A DNA stretch of 64,000 nt. Origin: Mucidula mucida. Its lineage: Eukaryota > Basidiomycota > Agaricomycetes > Agaricales > Physalacriaceae. The translations under genes were made by a program, and so were the position numbers. The DNA lies in contig JADNYV010000007.1 of NCBI GenBank assembly GCA_015501055.1, positions 541,966 through 605,965 on the forward strand, in the 5' to 3' direction. This document shows positions 11,000-22,783 of this stretch, piece after piece (positions within the stretch are counted from its first letter, which is position 1; each line of letters starts with the position of its first letter). The notes under the pieces were generated by a model. It made no database searches and was not told the origin of the DNA. It saw only the letters and a program-made list of their open reading frames with translations.

Positions 11000-13081
11000 A
11001 TGGCACGCACAAGCCGAATCAAAAAACAGTCCAGTGTGTTCTTATAGTAGTGCCTTCATTGGTAACATAACTGACTAACTGATCAGCGCAGGACGCCTGT
11101 GAAGAGGCGCACAAGCTCGCAGCAGAGTTCATTTTCAATGGCGGCTACCCCCACCCCTTCGCCGATTGTTCTTATCATGACGATGGCACAGGCTGGGGCG
11201 ACGTCGCACGTACCATCGTGGAGCTCCGTATGTGCCAGCTGTCGGCCATCCTGCGCGACAAGCCCGAATGGTACAATAAGATCAATGACCCTGTTATTCG
11301 CGCCAAATGGCGGGAAGAAGCGCTCGCTACCGAGCAGGCACTGCCGCCGAATTTGGATCCCGAGTGGAAGCTCACCGAGGCGATGGTGAGGGTCCACTTC
11401 ACGTGTTTAAGAGACCTATTGAAATGCTCTCAAGATTGACTACGTTTTGGATGAGATGGAGGCCTATACGAATTTACGCGACGAAGCTACCGGCATCCAA
11501 GTCGCGTGTTACGAGCGCATTTGGCAGTCCGACAGTCTCATCCCTCAGGATTTGCGCGAAAGCCTCCTCAAGTCTGTTGCGAAACTGGAGGATGTTCCGG
11601 ACGAGAAGAAAGACTGGCATCCTGGCAGCGACGGACAGGTCCTCGACCTCGTTCATCCCTCCTTGTACCCCGTCCGTTATGGACATTCCGTTTCGCGTAA
11701 CTCGGCAGGCTCGTTCGAGGTTCTCAAGCCCCCTAACATTGAAGGCGTAGGCGCCGACTCTGAGTTCCTATCTACCTCTTTTCAATGGTTGCCCTCGGAT
11801 TTTGCTATCGACGCTGGCGGCAAAGCGCATCTTCAGGGATACTACGTCAACAACATCCCTCCTTCTGATAAAGCTCTCTGCCCTGTCATAGAGGATCTTG
11901 TGGCCAAAGCAGTCCCGATGTTTGAGCGCGTTCTTTCCGACCTTCGGCGTCCTGCTACGAAGCTGCGGATGCGTGTGGAGAACGGTGAAGCTGTCTACTA
12001 TGACCGAGTCGGAAAGGTGGGATGCGTGTTCGTGGATGAGAAGGGGAATTCAATGGGTCCCCCATATCCTCCCCGTGACATGAATACCGATAATTGGGGC
12101 ACTGAAGAGTATGAGGAGTTTTCTAAGACGTACCCGAAGCGACTCCCCGAGGTGGACGAGTACGATGGTGCGCTCGACAGGATTCAGAAGACGGTTTCTT
12201 TGGCAGGCTCCACTATTCAGGTTATCGTTAAGCTGGCCGATATCGTTCTCACTCCCGAAAAGCCTCACTACAAGGGTGGTTCTTGGCATGTAGAAGGTAA
12301 GCTAGTCGATGTATTCCCCGTCACATTTATGACTCATGGTACACTAGGAATGCTGAATGAAGGAATCGTTTCGACATTCATCTATGTTCGTCATTTCATG
12401 CCAAGCTAGTACGTGGTATTGAACGACTTCTTGCAGTACTATGACGAGGAGAACATCACCGAGTCCCGTCTCGATTTCCGGACATCTGTTTTGGAACCTG
12501 CATATCATGGACAAGACGACACGGTGTGTCAACACATTTTGTACGATTTGGATAGGTAAGCGTTGCCTCGCCGCGAAAAGTGTATCTGACTGAACATCGC
12601 ACAGGGATTCACCTCTCGTGCAAGAGGTCGGCAGCCTCAAAACGTGCCAGGGGCGCTGCGTTGCTTTCCCGAATATCTACCAACACCAAGTGCAGCCATT
12701 TGGTCTCGCGGATCCAGCCAAGCCCGGCCATCGTAAGATTGTCGCGTTCTTCCTCATCAATCCCGACAGACCCGTTCCGTCGACGACCACTGTTCCCCCG
12801 CAGCAGGCTGAGTGGGTGAATGATATCGTGTTTGATGAGCAGGGTATGGGTAAGAAGTTGCCGCTTGAGTTGGTGGATATCATTGCTGGGATGGCGCGGG
12901 AGGGCACTATGTCGCGAGAGGAGGCGGAAACTGTGAGAGCGGAACTGATGAAGGAGCGGTCATTGATGAATGAGGACCATACGACCAAGAAGTACAGTAT
13001 TGAGTTCAACTTGTGGTAAGTCTTGTTGTGTTTTGCTGAGTCTGCTGTGTACTGACTATTCTTCTTTATAGCGAACATTGA
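11000..13081 (+). CDS. DUF4246 family protein
   Basis: A conserved fungal family without established function. The start is uncertain: ATG 11000 with a short exon (MARTSRIKKQSS) splices at 11036-11091 to DACEEAHKLAAEFIFNGGYP. The core contains GWGDVARTIVELRMCQLSAI, RDKPEWYNKI and DPVIRAKWREEAL, all typical of DUF4246. An intron at about 11388-11437 precedes DYVLDEMEAY; others lie near 12297-12350, 12388-12435, 12555-12604 and 13018-13071. The last exon gives CEH then stop. The segment GGSWHVEGMLNEG, then TFIYYYDEENITES, CVAFPNIYQHQV and GHRKIVAFFLINP resembles a jelly-roll iron/2-oxoglutarate fold (HxE, distal His, Arg); that is my inference. The TIR element directly upstream may have displaced the native promoter. 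Confidence 0.8.
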
Positions 13082-13244
13082 ACGCTGGATTCAAGGCTTT
13101 GCGTATATGTCTGTAGGAAATCAGTGTAGATAGGGACACTTAACGTTGTCTAACGGTGTGGATTGTACGACGACTTGAAAACATTCAGATGTATAGACGT
13201 CTCGATCGTGGGAAGAAATTGATTGCTTCGGCTTGACCACCAAC

Positions 13245-16200
13245 ATGCCATCGGTCGCGGAACGAAAACCCTCGGTGGACAGTCTGACGGGGTTGTTCCC
13301 GCTGACGCTCCCCGTGCCGTCGCCAACGACGAACACGGAGTTGCTGACGATCAAGGACCTGCACCGGGAGGAAGACCTGCTCCGGAATCCCCATTCTTTT
13401 CGCGCCTGGTGGTCAGCTCTTCACAGTTCCAGAGAGGCCTACACGTCTCAAATTAAAACAGAACCCCCTTCAGAGCTGCCTGAAGAGGTGGCGGCGCTCA
13501 TCGGCCCGCTCTCCACGCCTCTCCGCCGCATATCGCTGCAACGCTTGACATATCTCTACGAATCTGCACTTGTGCACTTTCCTGGCTCGTTCAAGTTATG
13601 GAAGTCGTATCTCGCTATGCGCATGTCGTACGTGCTTGGCACGCCCGTGGTCAAAAAGCGTGCTGGCGGGAAGAAGAAATTGCCTGAGATGAAGGACGCG
13701 TTGGAGGAGGAAAAAGAGGATTTGGATGAATGGAAAGGTGGTCTGGACGGTATTGTAGGCTGGGAAGAGTGGCGGTCGCTCGTTGCAACGTTCGAACGAG
13801 CGCTGATGTATCTCCCAAAGGTATGTACATTTCTCTCTGTGTTGACGCTTTTCTGACGACTACTAGCTTCCTCGACTATGGCTCATGTATATCTCCATAT
13901 TCTTCCACCCGTCGTGTCCACCGCGGATATCATATACTCATGCCCGTCACACCTTCGACCGTGCCCTGCGTACACTTCCTCCTTCCTTGCATCACAAGAT
14001 ATGGGTGCGCTACCTTCTATGGTCGGAAACCAGGGGTGGTCCGACCATGGTCGCTGTTTACCGCCGCTACCTCGTTGTCGATCCCAGTGTGACCGAATAC
14101 TTTACAAGGCTACTTCTGGATGATAAAGTCAGCGCCCCACGTCCGTTGGAAGCCGCCAAGTTACTGCTCTCTTTGGCCAGGAAAGCAGCTCGGGGAGAGT
14201 ATACGAGTCCGGAAGGCAAGAGTCCTTACCAACTACTCGGTGACTGGCTGGATGTGGTTGAGGCGTACCCTGAAGAAGTTGGTCTCGATGTCGAGCAAGT
14301 CGTTGAGGCGAATGATAAGATGGACACGGAAGGGGAGAAAACTTCGGACGAAGAGGATGAAAACCCTCAAAGCCCGCGGAAGCTCAACATTGACCAAATC
14401 ATCCAAAATGATGGATTGGCCACGTACAAGGACCAAGCTGGGAGGCTTTGGACAGGTCTTGCGACATATTGGACAAAACGGGGAGAATTCGACAGAGCAA
14501 AGGATACCTTTGAACGCGGCATATCGACAGTTCTGACTATCCGAGACTTTACCCAGATATTCGATGCGTACGCCGAGTTCTGCGAGTCGCTAATCAGCGC
14601 TATGATGGAGGGTCTCGCCGATGAAGAGGACGAAGAAGAAGCTGCGGAAATGGAAGCTGAATTGGATAAGAGGATGAAGGAGTTCGAGGAGCTCATGGAT
14701 CGACGACCTTTCTTGGTCAACGAAGTACTCATCCGGCGTAATCCTCACGATGTTCAGGAGTGGGAAAAGCGTGTGGCATTATGGGGAGAGGACGACGAGA
14801 AAGTATAAAATAACCATTCATTGCGGGAGTCAAAGCTAATAATGTTACAGGTTGCTGAAACATACACCAAAGCTTTGGAGACTGTCAACCCGCGCAAAGC
14901 TACAGCTAATCTCCATCGGTTATATGTCAACTTCGCAAAGTATTATGAGGAGGGCGGTGCTAGCGGTACGGCCGAGCCTGACCTTGATAGTGCGCGGAAG
15001 ATCCTCGAAAAGGCAACCAAAGTCAATTTCAAAGCTGTTGAGGATCTTGCGGAGATATGGTGTGAATGGGCTGAGTTGGAGATTCGGCAAGAGTACGTGA
15101 TTTGCCCATGACTTTACTTAATGCTTACTGTCTTATAGAAACTATGACGAATCAATACGAGTCATGCAGCGTGCTGCTGCCATTCCCAAAAACACGCGTA
15201 TCAACTACCATGATCATGTAAGAGTTTCGCGTTCTTGGCACGGGCACGGGCAAGCGGACTGAATGACGTTTCAGACACTCTCCGCCCAAGCACGTTTGTT
15301 CAAATCTCTCAAGCTTTGGTCGTTTTACGTTGACCTGGAGGAATCTATCGGATCTGTCGAAACTGCCAAGGCCGTTTACGATAAGATCCTCGAGCTCAGA
15401 ATCGCCAACGCTCAGATCATTGTCAACTATGCCGCGTTTCTAGAGGAAAATGATTACTTTGAGGAGAGCTTCAAGGTAGTGGGATCTACATCTCCGTATC
15501 GAGACCCGCGTTAACGTTGTTTTCAGGTGTATGAGCGTGGCGTCGAGTTGTTCACATTCCCGATATCGTTTGAGATATGGAACATATATCTGTCAAAATT
15601 CATAAAACGCTTTGTATGTGGTTTCTACGGCCTCTTTCGCTTGTCTAACATTCAAAATTTGCAGGGCGGTTCAAAACTCGAGCGTGCTCGTGACTTGTTC
15701 GAGCAGGCACTGGAAAAATGTCCTGCAAAATCATGCAAGCCGCTCTTTCTGATGTATGCTCAAATGGAAGAAGACCACGGACTCGCGAAACGAGCGATGA
15801 GTATTTTCGATCGAGCGACACAGGTTGTTCAGGATGAAGATAAGTTTGAGGTATGGAACCTGTAAGATGTACCCGTCATTATATACTAACAGTGCCTAGA
15901 TGTTCAGCATATACATCGCCAAAGCTACCGCCAATTACGGATTACCGGCTACACGTCCCATTTACGAACGTGCCCTAGAAGGTCGGTCACTGACCGCAGA
16001 TAATGTATCGCCGTCTCTAACGCAGTTACTGAATAGTATTACCGAATGCCCAAGCCGCAGAAATGTGTCTTCGCTTTGCTGCGTTGGAACGCAAGCTCGG
16101 CGAGATTGACAGAGCGCGTGCAATCTATGCACATGCCTCACAATTCTGCGATCCACGCGTCAATCCTAAATTCTGGTCGGAATGGAATAGCTTTGAGATT

Positions 16201-16533
16201 GATACGGGTTCGGAGGACACGTTCAGGGAGATGTTGCGTATCAAACGCAGCGTCCAGGCTCAGTTCAATACCGAAGCGAGTTATCTTGCTGCTCAGACTA
16301 TGGCTGCACGCCAGGGTACGAGGAAGGCCGAAGAGGACGCTGAGGCCGAGGCTGGGGATGCTATGGCTATGGCAGACAAACAAGCAGGAGGAGCGAAGGG
16401 CCCTGCATTCGTGGCTGCCAAACAAACGGCTCTACCTCGATTGGAAGAGGAGAATGGGGAAGCACAAGTTGGGGAGGCTGCGCCTGTTGTGAATACTGAC
16501 GAGATTCATATATCTGACGAAGAGGATATGTAG
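13245..16533 (+). CDS. syf1: Pre-mRNA-splicing factor SYF1 (XAB2 orthologue), HAT-repeat protein
   Basis: A scaffold of the NineTeen complex in the spliceosome, nuclear. ATG 13245 opens [10 protein letters not shown]. The protein is built of HAT (half-a-TPR) repeats with the usual W..Y/F...E pattern: [110 protein letters not shown] and [11 protein letters not shown]. Acidic inserts lie near 14290-14390 and 14620-14680. At least eight short introns are present (13821-13866, 14803-14850, 15093-15139, 15219-15273, 15475-15527, 15613-15663, 15850-15899 and 15979-16034). The C-terminus is Ala/Glu-rich and ends HISDEEDM. The frame is continuous across all exons, in contrast to the neighbouring oxygenase and synthetase genes. 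Confidence 0.92.
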
Positions 16534-16661
16534 GACTGTAGCTGATTCCTGTTGCAATATTATTCTTTGGCGCTTCCTCCTGAAGGGATGTTGGTTACAG
16601 CACGGCAGGGCTCCAAATACAGGGGATGCAAACAGCAAGCACTTTGACAATGCTTGTATAA

Positions 16662-17222
16662 TTAATCCTCCCACCATTCTATAAGCAACAATAAGGCCAG
16701 ACCAGTAGGAGCAAGAGAGACACTCACTATCGATCTCATCAAAATTTATCCATTCTGCAGGTCTCTTGATATTCATCTTCAACTCCAACTCCTTGAGCTT
16801 CTCTGCAGGAATTCCACCACGACCACCCACGCTCCAAATAGGGCCACCAGTGCGATGAAATGCAAAGGAAAAAATATCCAGTTCTTGACCGGCGGGGATA
16901 CCAGGCATGGAAAGGAAGTCACCGATGCGGAGTTGCTCGATGCAGTCAGAGATTTCGAGCACAGCATAATAACGGTTCGGAAACCCCGCCTCCAAAGCGA
17001 ACTTGTCGTCTACACGGTACCCGTACACGACGAAACCGCAATTGGAGAGCTCTGCAGGAATGGGTGGCGGCTCCACGAGCTTGAGGTCCGGGCTATGCAA
17101 TAGTCAAAAATGTGGCGTAACTGATTAAAATATATCTACTCGGGTGATGGCCATCGAATCGGGACGTATGAGCTCGTCGGAGTGGGCGGCGGTTTGGGCG
17201 TGGACTTGACGGCAGGACGCAT
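16662..17222 (-). CDS. Small conserved fungal hypothetical protein
   Basis: No named family recognised. Reading on the minus strand, ATG 17222 gives MRPAVKSTPKPPPTPTSSYV, a Pro-rich start. An intron at about 17104-17148 joins SP to DPDLKLVEPPPIPAEL. The middle contains CGFVVYGYRVDDKFALEAGF, YYAVLEISDCIEQLRIGDFL and FSFAFHRTGGPIWSVGGR. After a second intron (about 16677-16725) the protein ends IDKWWED. No signal peptide or membrane segment is visible, so it is probably soluble. It is convergent with SYF1, with the stops about 130 bp apart. An upstream alternative start near 17345 cannot be excluded. Confidence 0.55.
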
Positions 17223-18213
17223 CTCGTACGGCTCTCTGAAACCAGTCAGGTAGGAAAATGAAGTATGAAAGAAATGTCGCACGGAAGTGGAGCGAACAGC
17301 ATATTTGGCGCTGACAGTGAGTGTTACAGTTGAAAGGCGTTCCAACTAACGTGAATTGTTGCGATCCCGTGATCTTCGGTGCCTGCCGAATGCTTGGTCC
17401 GGAGTCCTCAGTCCGGACTCCGGATCGGCAGGCCCGCAAAAACGTGTTCGATACCCTGTGTACTCAACAAGCATCGACGTTGTGTTTACCGAGGTCGACG
17501 ATGTTGCAATTCTCCTTTTTCAGCCAGCACTCAAAAGAATTCGACGCGAATCCGATGCCGGGCTTATGACAGTCGGCCTTGTGCTGCCTTGTGGGTGCCT
17601 TCAAATCCTATTGCATTGCATTGAACATAGATAGGATCGGATTCAAATCTTGTTAGACATACATTACGAAGCGTTTCCCGACCACGCCGGAAACGAGGTC
17701 TTCAATGTGTTGTCGACACTACCAACGCTCTCGTACTTTCTCTGAAACAAATCTCGATCTCTGGGCAGAGGGTGAGGCTAAAGGACGGGCTGGACGGCAC
17801 TACTGGGTGCTCAGGCTCCCTCGCTGGAAAATACTCTGGTGTGCTGACTATCGGGATGCCATCACGGTTCCGCAAGTGAGATGAATCACTCAACGTCTCC
17901 TACTGATGGAGCGGCAACGGGCGGGTGGTCCTGCTTGATCGACAGGATAGGTGTCTGATTATTCTTGGATTATTCAGTTCCCTTCGAATTCGCCGATGAC
18001 GAATGGTCTCTGCCCCCTCGCACATTCCTTTTTAATAATCAACAATGCACGCTCACTAATGAATGTGTCAGAGTCAAAATGGGCGCAAGGCTGGAGCTAT
18101 AAAGGGATCTGACACAGAGCTTGTTCAATCACATCTCCCTTCTCCACCTCCGTTCCCCCGCCCAAGATGGTCGTCGACATCATTTGCGACTCTACATTTG
18201 GCCAGAACTCCAT
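17223..18213. other. Intergenic region without identifiable gene
   Basis: No ORF here has recognisable protein features. It holds the presumed promoter of the minus-strand hypothetical gene and a strong inverted repeat (listed separately). It ends in unique sequence at the broken edge of a gypsy fragment. The origin of 18100-18213 is unclear. Confidence 0.4.
17382..17432. repeat. Two-tier hairpin-forming inverted repeat
   Basis: Outer arms CCTGCCGA (17382-17389) and TCGGCAGG (17425-17432) are perfectly complementary. Inner arms TCCGGAGTCC (17398-17407) and GGACTCCGGA (17415-17424) are also perfect, with a 7-nt loop. An 8-nt bulge sits only on the left side. Role unknown. Confidence 0.7.
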
Positions 18214-21200
18214 AACCCATCGCGCCTGCCTCCGGTTCAACTTCTGCGGCTTCCTGAAGTACTGAAGGTTTTGATGATCGGTGAAAACCTCCACTGTCTC
18301 CTTAGCGCCTAGGAGATATTGCCGCCAGTCGTTGATCAAGTCCATAATAGCCATCATCTCTTTGTCGTAGATCTCATAATTGCGCTCCACTTTGTTCAGC
18401 GTGCGAGACCAAAAAGCTACTGGTCTCCATTTTCCGTCAGCAAACTGGGAAAGAACCGCCCTGTTCGCATAGTTTGAGGAGTCCGCCTCGACTCGAAACT
18501 TGCCGTCGTCGCATGGTACAATCAGAACGGGTTCTTCCGTCATCCTCCGTTTCAACTCCTCAAACACCTTGTGTTGCTCCATACCCCAAACCCATTTGCC
18601 CTTCCCAGTCAGCGAGGTCAATGGCTTCGCTACTCCCACAAATCCCCGGATGAAATGTCGGTAGAAGTTGCAGAAACCCAGAAATGACTATACTTCCTTC
18701 TTCTTCGTTGGCTCCTTCCATTCCTTCACTACAGCCACTTTTGCCGGATCCATCTTCACTTCTCCTCCTCCAACAATAACCCCTAAGTAGTCTACAGTAT
18801 GTGCCTCAAAACTACATTTCTCAGGTTTTAAATACAACTTATTTACTCGTAATATTTCTAATACCCTGTGTACAATCTGTCTATGCTCCTCGAGAGTGTT
18901 CGTGAAGATAAGTATATTATCCAGGTAAACTATAACATGTCCGCCGTCAATCAACTCCTTCAAGATGTGTGATTCATAAACAATTGGAACGTTGCCGGCG
19001 AGTTTGTGAGTCCGAAGAACATTACCAATGGCTCAAACAGCCCCCGGTTTGTTCTAAACGCCGCTTTCCACTCATCACCGTCTTTGATCCAAATGTTATT
19101 GTAACCCCATCAGACATCCATATTTGTAAACCACTTTGCTCCCTTCAACTTGTCACTAAGCTCCTGGATCAACGGTAAGGGGTATCGGTTCTTGATTGTC
19201 ATGTTGTTCAACTTCCGATAATCCTGTACTGGCCAAAGGCTTCCGTCCTTCTTTTTGACAAAGAAGAAGGGTAATGCCATAGGTGAAATTGATGGCTGTA
19301 TACGTCCCGTCTGTATGTTTGCCATCTTCAATGCTGACCCCACTTCATCCCATGTTTTTCTCATGCTGTTGGCAAACTCCTGCGCAGTCTCATTTCTCGA
19401 TGCCGTTTTCGGAGCGGTGCCTTTGTAGGGATGTCTGCCCATGTCTGCAAAGAACGGAGTGACTTTGGTCGCTGAGTGAACTTGATTGTTGTAAACGAAT
19501 TCAGCAGAGGGTAGCCATTCGTGCCAGTCGTTCTGATAGTAGTTGACAAATAACCGTAAGAAATGTTCTATCTCTTGGTTCAGCCGTTCCGTCTGCCCAT
19601 TTGCCTGTGGATGATACGCCGTTGTAAAGTTTCCTTGTATGCCCAACAGCCGGTACAACTCCTTCATAAAACACGAGTGGTATTGTGGACCACGATCATG
19701 TATCATCTGTTGTGGTATCCCATGTATGGGGAAAATGCGGTCACAGTAAATGCGGGCCATACCTTCTGACGTCAGAGTGGTATGTGTCGGTATAATGCGT
19801 AATCGCTTTGTGAAGTGGTCCACAAACGTGCTGATCACGTTGTATCCTCCTGATTCCGGCAGTTCTCCAATCATGTCCATCCCTACTACCTCCTCGCTTG
19901 GCACATCAATAGGGTGAAGAGGTGCAGCCGGCTTCGTGCGATGTGACTTTGTAACCTGGCATTTTTGACACCCTTCCACATATTCACGGACATCTCGGCT
20001 GATTCCTGGCCACCAATAGGTGTGTGTGATCAACTCAAGGGTCTTGGTTTGTCCAGGATGCCCTGCAAGCTGTGCATCATGGTGCATTCCAATAACTTTT
20101 CCCCGCAATTCCTTGTCCTTCGGTATGTAAATATGATCTTTTCATATAATAAGTCCATTTTCCTTCTCTTCCCATCCTTTTTCTTTGTTTTCTAATGCTT
20201 TTTTTACGTATCTGTCTTTGTTTCCTTTTCTTTGTTTGATTTTGTTAAGTAATTTGTCCTCCGGTATAGCTATTGTATGTAAAGAAAATTGAATTTGTGA
20301 TATAAAAAACTCCGGTTTTAGTAAGACAACATTTTTGTTATCTTTTTCCCCCTTCTCAAGGCCTGTCATCCTTGACAAGGCATCAGCTTTTCCCATCGTC
20401 CTGCCCGGCTTATGAATCATCTGTATGTCATACTCTGCCAACTCAGTAACCCATCTCGCCTGCCTCCGATTCAACTTCTGTGGCTTCCGAAAGTACTGAA
20501 GGTTTTGATGATCAGTAAAACCTCCACCGTCTCCGTTGCTCCTAGGAGATACTGCCTCCAGTCATTAATCGAGTCCATGATAGCCATCATTTCCTTGTCG
20601 TAGATCTCGTAGTTGCGTTCAACTTCATTTAATGCGCGAGATCAAAAAGCCACTGGTCTCCATTTCCTGTCGACAAATTGGGAAAGAACAGCCCCATTTG
20701 CATAGTTTGAGGAGTCCGCCTCAACTCAAAACTTGCCATTGTCGCGTGGTACGATCAGGACGGGTTCTTCTGTCATCCTCTGTTTTAACTCCTCAAACGC
20801 CTCATGCTGTTCCTCTCCCCAAACCCATTCGCCCTTCCCGGTTAGCAATGTCAATGGCTTTGCTACTCCCGCAAATCCCCGGATGAAACATTGGTAAAAG
20901 TTGCAGAAGCCCAGAAATGACTGTACTTCCTTCTTCTTTGTCGGCTCCTTCCATTCCTTCACTACGGCCACTTTTGCCGGATCCATCTTCACTTCTCCTC
21001 CTCCAACAATAACTCCTAAGTAGTCTACAGTATGTGCCTCAAAACTACATTTCTCGGGTTTTAAATACAACTTATTTACTCGTAATATTTCTAATACTCG
21101 TCGTACAATATGCCTATGTTCTTCCAACGTGTTCATAAAGATAAGTATATCGTCTAAGTATATAACATGTCCTTCGTCAATCAACTCCTTCAGAATGTGA

Positions 21201-21656
21201 TTCATGAACAATTGGAAGGTGGCTGGCGAGTTTGTAAGTCCGAAGAACATGACTGAGGGCTCGAACAGGCCTCGGTTTGTTTGAAACACTGCCTTCCATT
21301 CATCACCTTCCTTGATTTAGATGTTGTTGTAACCCCATTGGACATCCATCTTTGTAAACCATGTTGCTCCCTTCAACTTGTTGATAAGCTCCTGGATCAA
21401 CGGCAAGGGATATTGGTTTTTGATTGTCATGTCGTTCAATTTCCAATAATCTTGTACGGGCCAAAGACTTCCATCCTTCTTTTTGATAAAGAAGAATGGT
21501 AACGCCATGGGTGAGATTCATGGTTGTATGTGTCCCATGTGTATGTTCTCCTCCAAAAACTCGTCTAATGCCTTCTGCTCGGATGGACTAAGGGGATAGA
21601 CCTTGCAGTCAACCGGTTTGGAACCAGGTGTGAGTTCTATTGCGTGATCCCAGGGT
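18214..21656 (-). mobile_element. Chimeric, LTR-less Ty3/gypsy chromovirus fragment
   Basis: Read on the minus strand from 21656, it begins abruptly in pol just upstream of reverse transcriptase. It continues through RT ([12 protein letters not shown], then a damaged active-site region near 21160), RNase H (about 20640-20900 and on), the KADALSRMTG linker (20350-20400) and integrase ([44 protein letters not shown]). At about 19318-19320 integrase is joined directly to a second RT start (ALKMA followed by [20 protein letters not shown]). This second RT-RNase H runs to about 18214 and has YLDN instead of YLDD. No LTR, gag or chromodomain is present. Many frame breaks exist. It is dead and is a recombinant of two related copies. 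Confidence 0.85.
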
Positions 21657-22185
21657 TGTTATGAATCGCCATATTTTCACATTTTCACATCTTATCATAT
21701 CTTATCGGGAGCCTTGTCTTATCAACCAACGGACCGTTTCATCATCTGTTTCGTCACCGATCATATCCCTTTTCATTACTGAAGCCGTACTCATGTCGGA
21801 CACACGCCCAACACATGGATGACATCATACATGCCGATACCTCATGGACTCCCTATTGAATACACACCGCCGACACTCGTAGCACACATGGACGTTTCAG
21901 TATTATTACTTACATGCAGTCACCACTCGTATTTAATGGTTTCACGGACTAGTAGCATACAACACTGGGTCAAGGGCGTGGAGCATCCCTAGTGGAAACG
22001 CGTATGGACAAGGAGCTTCAAACACAGACTTACTAGTATATAAGCAGTAGTGTAGTATCATTGTACTTTAGTTCCGATCTCGTTTATACACCTGGCCTAG
22101 CCTAGTCTTACGAACGCGAACATTTTCTTCCTTAGTTCTTGCTGTGGTACCTGGTTGAGTCTCGTGGCTTAGTCAGTCGCTAACA
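21657..22185 (+). repeat. 5' LTR of element 1
   Basis: 529 bp, TG...CA ends. Contains a TATATAA box (22037-22043) and a predicted transcript start about 26-32 nt downstream. It abuts the cut edge of the inverted gypsy fragment. Confidence 0.9.
22037..22080 (+). promoter_or_regulatory. LTR core promoter and predicted RNA 5' end
   Basis: TATATAA at 22037-22043 is followed at 22069-22080 by TAGTTCCGATCT, which lies where transcription should begin. That dodecamer is the exact reverse complement of the PBS at 22188-22199. The same arrangement is found in element 2 (TATA 47439-47445, start 47471-47482). Confidence 0.6.
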
Positions 22186-22187
22186 GA

Positions 22188-22199
22188 AGATCGGAACTA
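22188..22199 (+). promoter_or_regulatory. Primer-binding site of element 1, self-priming type
   Basis: AGATCGGAACTA begins two bases after the LTR. It lacks the TGG start expected for a tRNA 3'-CCA primer and instead pairs perfectly with the predicted 5' end of the element's own RNA (22069-22080). This is the arrangement known from Tf1/sushi-group elements, where a cleaved 5' RNA fragment primes minus-strand synthesis. Confidence 0.65.
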
Positions 22200-22783
22200 C
22201 TTTCTACCACCTACCACACATCCCTGATCATCGATTAGCACTTCGCTGTTTGATCATCGCACATTCCCCTATTCCCTTTTCCTGTTTACAGATCGACGGA
22301 TTCCTAATTCCAGCGCACGTCCGCATACGTGTGTATTGGTCCCAGTAGCGCCGGCTAACAGTTAGAGATAACTGCCTCGGGTGCTGGAAGTAGCCGCTCT
22401 CACGAGAACGAACTTTTGGCAGTTGCACTTCAGTGGGCGCTGTTTACGGGTCAACCCCCGTTCCCAGGAAAACTTCGGCTTACCTCACACCAGAGGGACG
22501 TCGGCTGGGCAATTGCGAACTTGTGACGAGCTCTTGGGCTCCGTAGATACGTAGTCAGTAGTCGGTAAAATAGTATAGACAGTTACGATACCTACCTACT
22601 TTACTTACCTTACGATACACATCATCATTCCCCACCCTACCAAGTCCTGGATTCTATTTCAGATCTAGGCGATCCCTCCCTATTCATCCAAACCTCTATT
22701 CCCTCACCCGTTTCATCCAAATCCGCATCACCCATATCCCCACTTTCACCCTTTCACTCTCCGATCCATCACCCCGATCCATC

